From DATGKG01 sp963783145 (GTDB lineage: Bacteria; Desulfobacterota; Binatia; Binatales; Binataceae): a DNA stretch of 64,000 nt. The translations under genes and the position numbers were made by a program. Positions 50,718 to 59,682 of this stretch are shown one piece after another; position 1 is the stretch's first letter; every line of letters starts with the position of its first letter. The notes under the pieces were generated by a model that searched no databases, was not told the DNA's origin, and was given only the letters and a program-made list of their open reading frames with translations. The stretch is from NCBI GenBank assembly GCA_963783145.1, contig CAWAMM010000002.1:1302001-1366000 (forward strand), in the 5' to 3' direction.

Positions 50718-51353
50718 TCAGCGCTTCGCCCGAGGGGTTCGGCGCGTGGAGGTCGCTTCGTCGGGTTCGCGCTTCGGCGCCGCGACCGCCGGCTTTCGCC
50801 CCAACGCGAGCAGCGTGCGCCGCGCGGAAAAATGCCGCGGGTCAAGCATCAACGCGCGCTCGCAGTACATTATCGCCGAGGCTGTTCTTTCTACTTTCAC
50901 GCAGCATCCGCCTAGTAGCGCGAGGAGCTGCGCGCTGTCGATCGGCGAGACTTCGCGGGCGCGGACCAATGCCCCGATTGCCTCGGAGAATTTTTCGGAC
51001 TCCTGCAACACCTCGCCAAGCCTCATCAACGCGTGCGGATTTAGCGGGTCAAGTTTCAACGCTTCCAGCAGCGTGGACTGCGCGGACCGATGAAGATGAT
51101 TCTTGCGTAGACCGCGAGCCGACTCGACCAGCCGATCCGATTCTTCGGGAAACGCGGTGCATTCAACTTCGACCTCGATCTGGTCGCGCGACACGATCGC
51201 TCTGGTAATCTCGACCTGCGCGCCGAGGTAGCCGCGTAGCTTCTCAATGACGCCCTCGTCGAGTTGCTCCGGTTCCAGCATGAAGATAACCCCGAGTGAA
51301 TCGCCCAGATGATCCTCGGCGCGAATCAGGATGGAACTTCGTCGCCGCGTCAT
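50718..51353 (-). CDS. TPR-containing hypothetical protein
   Basis: 211 residues. The N-terminal ~70 residues are an unassigned alpha/beta region (ILIRAEDHLGDSLGVIFMLE). Residues ~85-185 hold about three tetratricopeptide repeats (STLLEALKLDPLNPHALMRL, KFSEAIGALVRAREVSPIDS, SAIMYCERALMLDPRHFSAR). The tail is basic. Its ATG overlaps the dGTPase stop as ATGA, so it is translated with that gene. TPRs imply protein binding; the role is unknown. Confidence 0.8.
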   Translation of the reverse strand: MTRRRSSILIRAEDHLGDSLGVIFMLEPEQLDEGVIEKLRGYLGAQVEITRAIVSRDQIEVEVECTAFPEESDRLVESARGLRKNHLHRSAQSTLLEALKLDPLNPHALMRLGEVLQESEKFSEAIGALVRAREVSPIDSAQLLALLGGCCVKVERTASAIMYCERALMLDPRHFSARRTLLALGRKPAVAAPKREPDEATSTRRTPRAKR

Positions 51354-52507
51354 ACGCGCTCGTCCGGGTCGAACAGTTTCTTGTATTCGTCGAGCGCGAA
51401 GCGGTCCGTCATGCCGGCGATATAGTCCGCCACCACGCGCGGAATCGGCTCACCGTCTTGCTCATGCAGCATCAGCACGTGGCTGGGCATCTGGCGCGGC
51501 TCGCTCATGTAGGCGTTGAAGAGTTGCTCGAGCACCCTGCCCGCCTTTTCCGTCATCCGGATCACGCGATAATGCCGATACAGCCGGTCGCGCATGATTT
51601 CTTTCAGCTCGTCGACCTGCGCCGCCATCGCCGGCGAGAAGAGCGCCAGCGCCCGGCCCGTGCGCCGCACCGCCTCAACGGTGTCGATGTGGGCGCGCTG
51701 GATTTCGGCATCGAGGTTGGTGACCAGATCGGTCGCCATCGCGTCGATGATTCGCCGCACCGTCTGATAGCGCTCGATACCTGCTTCCTTCATGGCCGCC
51801 TGGTGCGCGGGCGCGCTCCCATCGCGATAGAGTTGCGACTGCTCCAGCTCTTCGACCGTCAGCATGCCGGCTTTCAAGCCATCGTCAACGTCATGACCGA
51901 GATAGGCGATCTCATCGGCGAGGTCGACGATCTGCGCTTCGAGACACGGGTAGGTCGAAGGATCGAATTCCTGCGCGGCGGGTCGATCCTGAAAGTGCGA
52001 ATGCTTGATAATGCCCTCGCGCACTTCGAACGTGAGGTTGAGACCGCGAAAATTCGGATACCGATTCTCGATCCAGTCGATGGTGCGCAGGCTTTGCGCG
52101 TTGTGATCGAAACCGCCGTGGGGCCGCATCAGATCGTTGAGCACCTTTTCGCCAGCGTGACCGAACGGAGTATGTCCCAGGTCATGCGCGAGCGCGACCG
52201 CCTCGGCAAGTTCCTCATTGAGGCCGAGAGCGCGTGCGATGGTGCGAGTGATCTGCGCGGCCTCCATCGTGTGCGTGAGGCGGGTGCGGTAGTAGTCGCC
52301 CTCGTGATTGACGAAGACCTGGGTCTTGTATTCGAGGCGACGGAACGCGGCGCTGTGGATGACGCGATCGCGGTCGCGCTGGAAGCAGGTGCGCATCGGA
52401 TGAGCGGGCTCGGCGATGCGCCGTCCACGGCTGTCGCGAGACAGCATCGCGTAGGGAGCGAGGCTACGGGCCTCGAGGTCTTCCAGTTCGGTCCTTCGTC
52501 GCAACAT
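51350..52507 (-). CDS. HD-domain deoxyguanosinetriphosphate triphosphohydrolase-like protein
   Basis: 385 residues. The HD metal site is complete: YRTRLTHTMEAAQITRTIAR supplies the first His, ALAHDLGHTPFGHAGEKVLN the HD pair, and EAQIVDLADEIAYLGHDVDD the last Asp. It matches the dGTPase type 2 (YpsA-like/EF1143) group, which hydrolyses dNTPs to nucleosides and triphosphate. No strong Shine-Dalgarno is seen. A TPR protein gene is coupled downstream. Confidence 0.93.
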   Translation of the reverse strand: MLRRRTELEDLEARSLAPYAMLSRDSRGRRIAEPAHPMRTCFQRDRDRVIHSAAFRRLEYKTQVFVNHEGDYYRTRLTHTMEAAQITRTIARALGLNEELAEAVALAHDLGHTPFGHAGEKVLNDLMRPHGGFDHNAQSLRTIDWIENRYPNFRGLNLTFEVREGIIKHSHFQDRPAAQEFDPSTYPCLEAQIVDLADEIAYLGHDVDDGLKAGMLTVEELEQSQLYRDGSAPAHQAAMKEAGIERYQTVRRIIDAMATDLVTNLDAEIQRAHIDTVEAVRRTGRALALFSPAMAAQVDELKEIMRDRLYRHYRVIRMTEKAGRVLEQLFNAYMSEPRQMPSHVLMLHEQDGEPIPRVVADYIAGMTDRFALDEYKKLFDPDERV

Positions 52508-53061
52508 GGGAGCGGTTCGCTTGAAGAGTAAGCGACGATGGTAGCATGACCGTCGGTGGCGCTCCTACGCGGTTCCGAGGGTTACTCACAATGGAGATCG
52601 AGAATGGCGGGCAGTTTCGCTATTTATTCGCCTCGCGGGATAATGGGTTTGTTTCCGCGATTTTACAGTCGTGGTCAGACACTCGGACCCGATAAAGCCA
52701 ATCTCGTCCAGGAAAACCGTCGGATTTTCCTACATAGTTTGGCTTCGTTTATGTAATTTTGCATTTCCCCGCTCTCTGGTTGATCGGCATCGAGTGGGTT
52801 TGTTTCTGCACTTTCACACCATGTACCGTTGCCAGTTGAGTTACGTCGTGAAGCGCGCAGGATCATTCCTCGGCCATGCCGAGTAATGGGTTTGTTTTTG
52901 CGATTTTCGCCTCAATTGCAATCGATCGGTCCCAAGCGATCATCTCGTTCGATCGAGTATTTCGGAGATCGCTTCCCCAGGCAATTGGCTGGACTACCGG
53001 CCTGGACCCCGCTTCTACCGCCTGAATCCCTCGCTTATAATTCCGCATCGAGGAGGCGGTG
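52508..53061. repeat. Repeat-bearing divergent intergenic region
   Basis: 554 bp without a gene between divergent dGTPase and RlpA genes. Three copies of TGGGTTTGTTTxxGC occur at 52643-52657, 52795-52809 and 52887-52901, and TTTGGCTTCGTTT at 52738-52750. The same units appear on minus at 20834-20995. The promoters of both flanking genes must also lie here, but no clear boxes are assigned. Confidence 0.75.
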
Positions 53062-53748
53062 TTGAGAGGCAGGGCATCCAGCGGCTTGGTCTTCGCGATA
53101 GCGGTATTCGCCGGTGTCGTTTTCGCCGCATGTTCGACTGCTCGACCGGTGCATAGTCCTCCTCCACCGATCGCCGAGCGACCACCGCCAGCTACCGAAT
53201 CATCGCTGACCGGAGTTGCCTCATGGTATGGCCCCGGTTTCGATGGCCGCCGCACGGCGACCGGCGAGGTCTACAATCAGGAGGAAATGACTGCTGCGTC
53301 GACGGTCATTCCGCTCGGCAGCAATGTGATGGTCACCAATCTCGACAACGGCCGCGCCGTCCAGGTGCGCATCAACGATCACGGTCCCTATCTAAAAGGC
53401 CGCAAGATCGATCTCTCGCATGAGGCGGCGCGAACTTTGGGCATCGTGACGCCCGGCACCGCGCGGGTCCGCATCGATGTGTTGAGCCAGCCTCAAGGCA
53501 CGCGCCCAATCGGCACGCCCATCCGCTACTACGTCCAGGTCGGATCGTACTCGCAGCAGACCAACGCGCGCCGAGTATCGAACAAACTGGCGCCCTATTA
53601 TCGCGATGTCAGGATCGATCCAGTCACCACCGGAACACGATGCTTCTATCGAGTCAGGATGGGCTGGTTCGCGACCCGCGACGAGGCTCGCGAACGCGCC
53701 AATGATTGCGCGCGTTTCGGATATCCGATTGTGATCGTGAGCGAATGA
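53062..53748 (+). CDS. rlpA: RlpA-like septal ring lytic transglycosylase lipoprotein (DPBB + SPOR)
   Basis: 228 residues from TTG 53062, where AGGAGG has a 5-base spacing; a GTG three bases earlier would be too close. Lipoprotein signal with FAAC lipobox. Residues ~50-130 are the double-psi beta-barrel: TGVASWYGPGFDGRRTATGE, then VQVRINDHGPYLKGRKIDLS. Residues ~155-228 are a SPOR domain (YYVQVGSYSQQTNARRVSNK) that binds denuded glycan. RlpA cleaves such glycan at the septum. It overlaps the metallopeptidase gene by ATGA. Confidence 0.92.
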   Translation: MRGRASSGLVFAIAVFAGVVFAACSTARPVHSPPPPIAERPPPATESSLTGVASWYGPGFDGRRTATGEVYNQEEMTAASTVIPLGSNVMVTNLDNGRAVQVRINDHGPYLKGRKIDLSHEAARTLGIVTPGTARVRIDVLSQPQGTRPIGTPIRYYVQVGSYSQQTNARRVSNKLAPYYRDVRIDPVTTGTRCFYRVRMGWFATRDEARERANDCARFGYPIVIVSE

Positions 53749-55157
53749 AACCGCGAGTCACGCGCCGTCGAGGAGCGCTTGCGCCATTTCTGCTCGCATG
53801 CGCGGTGGCCTGCGCGGGATGCGCCTATTCGCTGATCAGCGGCGGCAAGGTCAACGCGCCCCAGGCCAGTAAGGTCGAGCAGGGCGTCCAGCGAATTCGC
53901 CAACTCAGCTTCAAGCAGCACGTGCCGGTAGTGCTCAAAACTCCCAACCAGGTCGAGCAGATGGTGCTCGCGGATCTCCATCGCGACTTTTCCGACGCGC
54001 AGCTCGACGCCGACGGGAAAGCCGGGGCGATGCTGGGGTTGTATCCTCCAGGGATCGATCTCAAGGCCGAGACGGTGAAGCTGCTCAAAAGCCAGATCGC
54101 GGGTTTCTACGAACCGCACGACAAGGAGATGGTATTGGTCGAGGGCGCCACGCCAGTCCCAATCAGCGATCGGATGCTCGAGTTCGTGGTGCAGCGCGAC
54201 CTGGTCAATGACATGCTGCTGGCGCATGAGCTGACCCACGCATTGCAGGATCAGAACTTCGCATTGCAGGACAAGCTCGACGCGCTCCAGGACAATAGCG
54301 ACCGGGAGATGGCGCTCAAGTCGGTGGCCGAGGGTGACGCGACCATCGCGGGATTCGCTTACATCGCGGGACGGATGGACGATTCGGTGGTGGACACGCT
54401 CGCCGCATCGATGAAAGACCTGCCGGAGACTTTCGCGGCGCAGTCGAAAGATACTCCCGAGGGGCTCGGTTACCCGTTGATATTCCAGTATTCCGAGGGC
54501 GTACGCTTTGTAGGCGAAGCTTACAAACGCGGCGGATGGAAGGCGGTCGATGCGCTATATGCGAAACCGCCGCAATCGACCCAACAGCTTATCGATCCGA
54601 GTCTCTACTTCGACAATCCGCTGCCACCGGTCGCGGTCGAGGTCGCGGGCTACCAACCCATCCTTAAAGATTGGACCAAAGCCGACGAGGACACCTTCGG
54701 CGAGCTGTCGATCCAGATCATTTTACAGCTCGGCTTTGGCAAGGATGCGCCTGAAGTCGCGCTCGCGAAAAAATGGGCGGGAGATCGAATGGCGATTCTC
54801 TCGCACAATTCCGACGTCGCCGTCATTTGGATCGTGGTATTTCGCGACGATCATTCCGCGGGTCAATTCGAGGACGCATACACCAAGCTGCTCGATCGCA
54901 CCCGCGCTTCGACGCCGCATCGTATCGAGCGCCGCGGCGATGCTGTACTTGTGATCACGGGTGCCCTCGCCAGGGAGGCTGCATCTTTTGCGCCCCCGGT
55001 CTGGAAGGCGAGCAAGATCGGCGCAGTGAAACCGGCAGTCATACCTGCGCATCCCATCAAAGCCGATGCGGTCGGAGCGATGGTGTTGCCCTGGCGCACT
55101 AAAAGAAAAGGCTCCCCAGCGCATCGCGCTGAGGAGCCTTCGAACACTGCCGTTTGA
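53745..55157 (+). CDS. Lipoprotein zinc metallopeptidase-like protein (HELTH)
   Basis: 470 residues from ATG 53745, overlapping the rlpA stop. Lipobox at CAVACAGC. The zinc motif NDMLLAHELTHALQDQNFAL lies near residue 160 with a candidate third ligand Glu in SVAEGDATIAGFAYI. The rest is helical with no recognised domain; the C-terminus ends in a strongly basic stretch (RTKRKGSPAHRAEEPS). Cell-envelope proteolysis together with RlpA is plausible. The last ~17 codons overlap the terminator of the convergent icd gene. Confidence 0.75.
   Translation: MKPRVTRRRGALAPFLLACAVACAGCAYSLISGGKVNAPQASKVEQGVQRIRQLSFKQHVPVVLKTPNQVEQMVLADLHRDFSDAQLDADGKAGAMLGLYPPGIDLKAETVKLLKSQIAGFYEPHDKEMVLVEGATPVPISDRMLEFVVQRDLVNDMLLAHELTHALQDQNFALQDKLDALQDNSDREMALKSVAEGDATIAGFAYIAGRMDDSVVDTLAASMKDLPETFAAQSKDTPEGLGYPLIFQYSEGVRFVGEAYKRGGWKAVDALYAKPPQSTQQLIDPSLYFDNPLPPVAVEVAGYQPILKDWTKADEDTFGELSIQIILQLGFGKDAPEVALAKKWAGDRMAILSHNSDVAVIWIVVFRDDHSAGQFEDAYTKLLDRTRASTPHRIERRGDAVLVITGALAREAASFAPPVWKASKIGAVKPAVIPAHPIKADAVGAMVLPWRTKRKGSPAHRAEEPSNTAV
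55108..55140 (-). terminator. icd terminator lying inside the metallopeptidase coding end
   Basis: AAGGCTCC (55108-55115) pairs with GGAGCCTT (55133-55140) and AGCGC with GCGCT, with a 2x2 internal mismatch and 3-base loop. On minus it is followed by TTTTCTTTT, a good intrinsic terminator 27 bp past the icd stop. The same bases encode the last residues of the plus-strand metallopeptidase. Confidence 0.8.
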
Positions 55158-55166
55158 ATCGCGCGA

Positions 55167-56414
55167 CTAGATGTTGTCGACGATCGCCTTGCCGAACTCC
55201 GAGCACTTGAGCAGCTTCGCGCCGGTCATCAGCCGCTCGAAATCGTAGGTGACTTCCTTCTTCGCGATGGTCTTGCTCATGCCGCGGACGATCGCGTCGG
55301 CCACTTCCTGCCATCCCATGTGCTCGAACATCAGGATGCCCGACAGGATGACGGAGCCGGGATTCACCTTGTCCTGATCGGCATACTTCGGCGCGGTGCC
55401 GTGGGTCGCCTCGAAGATTGCGTGACCGGTGATGTAGTTGATGTTGGCGCCGGGCGCGATGCCGATGCCGCCGACCTGGGCCGCGAGCGCATCGGAGAGA
55501 TAGTCGCCGTTGAGGTTCATGGTCGCCATTACGTCGAACTCATCGGGCCGCGTCAGCACCTGCTGCAATGTGATATCGGCGATGCTGTCCTTGACGAGAA
55601 TCTGTCCCGCGGGCGGTTTGCCGCCGCAATCGTCCCATCCGATCGCGCGGCCCTTGTACTCGCGCTTGACCAACTCATAGCCCCAGTCACGGAACGCGCC
55701 TTCCGTGTACTTCATGATGTTGCCCTTGTGGACCATGTTGACGCTCTTGCGCTTGTGCTTGATCGCGTAGTCGAGCGCGGCGCGGATGAGGCGCTCCGAG
55801 CCCTCGCGTGAAACCGGCTTGATGCCGATGCCCGCGGTATTGGGAAAACGAATCGTCGTAACCTTCATTTCCTCGAGGAGGAACTTGACGACCTTTTTCG
55901 CTTCGGGCGATTCGGCCTGCCATTCGATCCCCGCGTAGATGTCTTCCGTATTCTCGCGGAAGATCACCATGTCGACTTTCTCGGGGTTCTTGACCGGACT
56001 GGGCACGCCGTCGAAGTAGCGCACCGGACGCAGGCAGACATAGAGATCGAGCAACTGGCGCAAGGCGACGTTGAGCGAACGGATGCCGCCGCCGACCGGC
56101 GTCGTTAGCGGTCCCTTGATTCCGATCAGGTAATCGCGAAAGGCCTCGACCGTGTCATCCGGCAGCCAGGTGTTAAACTGGTTGTAGGCTTTCTCGCCGG
56201 CGTAGACTTCCATCCACACGATCTTGCGCTTGCCGCCGTAGACCTTCTTGACCGCGTTGTCGAACACATATTGCGAGGCCTTCCAGATGTCGCGGCCGGT
56301 GCCGTCGCCTTCGATAAACGGAATGATCGGCTGGTCGGAAACCTGCGGGACTCCGTCTTTGCCCTGGATAATCTTGTCGCCTTCGTTCGGGACCTTGATA
56401 GTCTTGTACGCCAT
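55167..56414 (-). CDS. icd: NADP-dependent isocitrate dehydrogenase
   Basis: 415 residues, complete. Substrate-binding Ser region TTPVGGGIRSLNVALRQLLD (the Ser that AceK phosphorylates in E. coli), catalytic Tyr in IFRENTEDIYAGIEWQ and Lys in NMVHKGNIMKYTEGAFRDWG, NADP-specific HGTAPKYADQDKVNPGSVIL (Lys-Tyr pair). It is the E. coli-like homodimeric class. It converts isocitrate to 2-oxoglutarate with NADPH in the TCA cycle. It is monocistronic with its own terminator. No aceK is nearby. Confidence 0.97.
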   Translation of the reverse strand: MAYKTIKVPNEGDKIIQGKDGVPQVSDQPIIPFIEGDGTGRDIWKASQYVFDNAVKKVYGGKRKIVWMEVYAGEKAYNQFNTWLPDDTVEAFRDYLIGIKGPLTTPVGGGIRSLNVALRQLLDLYVCLRPVRYFDGVPSPVKNPEKVDMVIFRENTEDIYAGIEWQAESPEAKKVVKFLLEEMKVTTIRFPNTAGIGIKPVSREGSERLIRAALDYAIKHKRKSVNMVHKGNIMKYTEGAFRDWGYELVKREYKGRAIGWDDCGGKPPAGQILVKDSIADITLQQVLTRPDEFDVMATMNLNGDYLSDALAAQVGGIGIAPGANINYITGHAIFEATHGTAPKYADQDKVNPGSVILSGILMFEHMGWQEVADAIVRGMSKTIAKKEVTYDFERLMTGAKLLKCSEFGKAIVDNI

Positions 56415-56543
56415 CGTCGCTTGTCACCCTGTGCCTTGATTCTGATTTAGAGTCGCGCCCGAGGTCAGCCCTGAAGCCGGCGCGGATTCGGCCTCAATAA
56501 TATAGCAACCGGAATTCTATGAAAGGGCTCCGCGAGGCCACCG

Positions 56544-57072
56544 CTAGCCGGTGATACCGACCTGCGCGAATGCGTGGCGCGAATCGTTCCAATAGTAATA
56601 GCGATCGAAGACATCGTGTTGAAAATAATCGATCGCATCATGTTTGACGCGGATATAGCGCGGCTCGTCCTCTGCGCAGTCGATGCCCCGCGCGCATGCG
56701 GTCGGATAGGTATCGGGTGCGACCCGCTTGATCCCCATCATCGGCAGCATTTTCATATCGGGAAACTCGTCGAGTTTGATCGCGCTGTTGCTCGCCGGCG
56801 AGCTTCACGAACAGCGCAAAGGCCTTGCCGTCGCCACGCACCAGCAGGCGCGCCTCGTCGGGTTTGCCGTCGCCATCGAAGTCCCCGATCAATGTCAGAT
56901 AGCGCGTTGGATCGTCATCGCGCCATTTCTGTTCTTCCGGAGTACCAAGTTCCGCTGCCGTCGGAGGATGCCAGGGTTGCAGGCGCAGCGAGGCATTTTG
57001 GGCGCCGGCGGCCGAGCTCATCAGCACGGTCAGCAGCATAATCCGGATGACGCGATTCATGTTTCGACTCAT
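56544..57072 (-). pseudogene. Secreted EF-hand-like protein broken by a +1 frameshift
   Basis: From an ATG at 57072 the frame gives a signal peptide (NRVIRIMLLTVLMSSAAGA), then YLTLIGDFDGDGKPDEARLL and KAFALFVKLAGE, and after that loses all likeness. The next frame carries NSAIKLDEFPDMKMLPMMGI, then KRVAPDTYPTACARGIDCAE and FDRYYYWNDSRHAFAQVGIT, the usual C-terminal half of this small secreted family. The shift lies near 56795-56800 (run ccggcg), a one-base excess. It is either a real frameshift or an assembly error. If corrected the protein would be about 175 residues. Confidence 0.7.
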
Positions 57073-57188
57073 GATGCGACTCTCCGTCGGCGTGCGCAAA
57101 CCGCGCGATGCGCCTCGCGACGGTTTGCGGACCGCGCCGCATCGCGAGTAGATTCGCTATCGATCGAAACCTCAATTGGGAGTTGTAG

Positions 57189-58403
57189 ATGGACTTCAGC
57201 TACACGCCTGAGCAAGAACAATTTCGCGGCAAGCTGCGCGATTTCCTGGAAAAAACCTCCGGCGATATTTTCGGCCGGGGCGCTGATGCGATGGGCGCTT
57301 CCACCGCCAGTCTGCTCGATGTGCGCGACGACGGGGCCTGGGACAACATGAAGAAATATCACCGCGCCCTGTATGACGCCGGTTACATCGCGCTCCATTG
57401 GCCCAAGGAATGGGGTGGCGGCGGCGCGGACCTGGTGCAGCAATCGATTTATCAGGACGAAGTGCTGCGGATGGGGCTGCCGATGTACGGCGCCAATCAG
57501 CTTGCCATCGATCGCATCGGCCCCACCATCATGCTGATGGGGACCGATGAGCAGAAGAAAAAATATTTGAAACCGATGCTCACCGGCGAGGAAATCTGGT
57601 GCCAGGGTTATTCGGAACCCAACGCCGGATCGGACCTCGCCGGATTGCAGACGCGCGCCGTCCTCGATGGCGATACATTCGTCGTCAACGGACAGAAGGT
57701 TTGGACCAGCCTCGCACAGCGCTCGCAATGGCAGGTGCTGCTGGTGCGCACCGATCCGCAAGCGCCCAAGCATAAGGGAATCTCGTACCTGCTATGCGAC
57801 ATGCGCTCGCCGGGCATCACGGTTCGGCCGCTGATGCAGATTACCGGCGAGTCGGGCTTCAACGAAGTTTTTTACGACAACGTCCGGGTGCCCAAGGAAA
57901 ACCTGGTCGGTGAGCTCAATGGCGGATGGCAGGTATCGATCGCCACGCTGATGTTCGAGCGCGTCTCGGGCGGCACGCGCCATCCGATCGAGCGCACCAT
58001 CGGCGAGTTGCTCGAACTTTCAAAGAAAGTGAACTTCGACGGGATGACGGCGAACAAACATCCATACGTGCGGCAGCGGCTCGCGCAATTCGCATGCGAG
58101 GCGCGCTGCCTGCGCCTCAGCCGTTATCGCTCGCTCACTGCGGCGCTCAAGGGCAAGGTGCCTGGCGCGGAAAGTTCGTTCGGCAAATTGTTCGCGACCG
58201 AATTGAATCTGCGCGTCGCAATGTTCGCCGATGAGATGCTCGGCGCCAACGGCATGATCGAGGGCGGCTCGAACGGCGCGATCGAAGGCGGCCGCTGGAT
58301 GCATCGCACGCTGGCGGCGCGCGGTCTCACCATTGCGGCGGGCTCGAGCGAGGTCCAGCACAACATCATCGGCGAGCGTGTGCTGAAATTGCCGAAGGGC
58401 TGA
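57189..58403 (+). CDS. Acyl-CoA dehydrogenase
   Basis: 404 residues, GGGAG Shine-Dalgarno. ACAD fold: MDFSYTPEQEQFRGKLRDFL, LHWPKEWGGGGADLVQQSIY, WCQGYSEPNAGSDLAGLQTR (FAD/substrate motif), VNGQKVWTSLAQRSQWQVLL, NGMIEGGSNGAIEGGRWMHR and TIAAGSSEVQHNIIGERVLK at the end. It is of the large-ACAD group with an aromatic or branched substrate tendency, but substrate cannot be given. The stop TGA overlaps an in-frame ATG of the next gene (TGATG). Confidence 0.93.
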   Translation: MDFSYTPEQEQFRGKLRDFLEKTSGDIFGRGADAMGASTASLLDVRDDGAWDNMKKYHRALYDAGYIALHWPKEWGGGGADLVQQSIYQDEVLRMGLPMYGANQLAIDRIGPTIMLMGTDEQKKKYLKPMLTGEEIWCQGYSEPNAGSDLAGLQTRAVLDGDTFVVNGQKVWTSLAQRSQWQVLLVRTDPQAPKHKGISYLLCDMRSPGITVRPLMQITGESGFNEVFYDNVRVPKENLVGELNGGWQVSIATLMFERVSGGTRHPIERTIGELLELSKKVNFDGMTANKHPYVRQRLAQFACEARCLRLSRYRSLTAALKGKVPGAESSFGKLFATELNLRVAMFADEMLGANGMIEGGSNGAIEGGRWMHRTLAARGLTIAAGSSEVQHNIIGERVLKLPKG

Positions 58404-58441
58404 TGGCTTCACGAATGCGTCGGGGCGGGGTTGTAGGTCGT

Positions 58442-58978
58442 ATGAACTACACGATCGTTCAATCCCCGCTCGGGCGGATGCTGATCGCAGCGACCGCCAA
58501 AGGTATCGGATGGCTCGGCTTCGGCGACTCGGATGAGCAGGCTATCGCCGAAATTCGCTCCGACTATCCCGACATCGAGCTGACGCGCGATGACACTGCA
58601 TGCGCGCGCTATGCGACGCCGATTCTGAAATTCCTCGAGCGCAAGGCGCCCTTCCCCACTCTCGCGCTCGATGTTATCGGCACTCCATTTCAGCGCGCGG
58701 TGTGGGACGAGCTGTGCGCGACTCCAACCGGCGCGACGCGCTCGTACGGCGACATCGCGCGCAGGATCGGTCGTCCCGATGCGCCTCGCGCGACGGGCGC
58801 GGCGGTCGGTGCGAATCCCGTGTCGATTCTAATCCCGTGTCATCGCGCGCTCGCGGGCGATGGGTCGTTGCACAACTATCGCTACGGTCTCGCACGGAAG
58901 CGGATGCTGCTCGAAATCGAGGGCGCGACATTCAAGACGCCGAAGCTTCAGCAGTCGTTGCTCGCGCTACCGGGCTAG
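58442..58978 (+). CDS. ogt: Methylated-DNA--protein-cysteine S-methyltransferase
   Basis: 178 residues from ATG 58442, where homology begins (NYTIVQSPLGRMLIAATAKG). Another ATG at 58403 overlaps the acyl-CoA dehydrogenase stop (TGATG) and adds a 13-residue basic lead. The C-terminal domain has GTPFQRAVWDELCATPTGAT and the active-site PCHR in VSILIPCHRALAGDGSLHNY, with the Arg finger and wing (YRYGLARKRMLLEIEG). It repairs O6-methylguanine by irreversible methyl transfer to the Cys. The 3' end overlaps the convergent amidotransferase by 4 bp. Confidence 0.93.
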   Translation: MNYTIVQSPLGRMLIAATAKGIGWLGFGDSDEQAIAEIRSDYPDIELTRDDTACARYATPILKFLERKAPFPTLALDVIGTPFQRAVWDELCATPTGATRSYGDIARRIGRPDAPRATGAAVGANPVSILIPCHRALAGDGSLHNYRYGLARKRMLLEIEGATFKTPKLQQSLLALPG

Positions 58979-59682
58979 GTTCCCTGAATGGGTCGCGCCC
59001 AGCGTCCGAAAACAGCTTCAGCGATTTCGGTTAGCGGCTCAGCGTTTTCTTCGACGTGGTCGAGGATACTGGCGCGCAGGCTCGCGTGCTTCACCTCATC
59101 GGTGAACTCGCGCACCATCGCACGCACCGAGGCCTCGGTCACTTCGAGATGACAGAGGAAGCCGTAAGCCTTATCGCGATAGCGAAATGCCTGTATCGGG
59201 GTGATGTCCGATGATGCGAGCGTGACCGCATCTTTCGGCAAATCGAAAATATCGCCATGCCAATGGAACGCGGTGAACCGCTCGGGCACGCCGTTGAGCA
59301 AGCGATCGTCCCTGGCTTCGCTCGTCAGTCGCACCGAATACCATCCGATTTCGCGCCGCGCCCCTTTGTAGACTTTCGCGCCTAGCGCGGCGGCGAGCAG
59401 TTGCGATCCGAGACATACGCCGAGCACCGGCCGGTCATCCTTCAACGCGCTCTCGATGAGCCGCAGCTCATCTTTGCAGGATGGAAACTGCGCCGCATCG
59501 CCATAGACGCTCTGTGGACCGCCCATCAGGATGAGGCCGCCTGCTCCCTTCATGTCCTTGGGAACCGGCTGCCCCTCGAAGGTACGCACGTACTGCCACG
59601 CAAGCGCGGCGCCTTCGAGCGCCTCGGCGATGCTGCCGAGATTCTCGACCGGATGATGCTGGATGACCCAAATCTTCGCCAT
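58975..59682 (-). CDS. Class I glutamine amidotransferase-like protein
   Basis: 235 residues. Triad GATase fold: IQHHPVENLGSIAEALEGAA, LILMGGPQSVYGDAAQFPSC, nucleophile Cys in RPVLGVCLGSQLLAAALGAK, FTAFHWHGDIFDLPKDAVTL and His/Glu in YGFLCHLEVTEASVRAMVRE. It resembles the stand-alone GMP-synthase-like family, whose members act in amino-acid or gamma-glutamyl metabolism. It starts directly at the stop of the zinc-ribbon gene, so they form one transcript. Confidence 0.9.
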   Translation of the reverse strand: MAKIWVIQHHPVENLGSIAEALEGAALAWQYVRTFEGQPVPKDMKGAGGLILMGGPQSVYGDAAQFPSCKDELRLIESALKDDRPVLGVCLGSQLLAAALGAKVYKGARREIGWYSVRLTSEARDDRLLNGVPERFTAFHWHGDIFDLPKDAVTLASSDITPIQAFRYRDKAYGFLCHLEVTEASVRAMVREFTDEVKHASLRASILDHVEENAEPLTEIAEAVFGRWARPIQGT

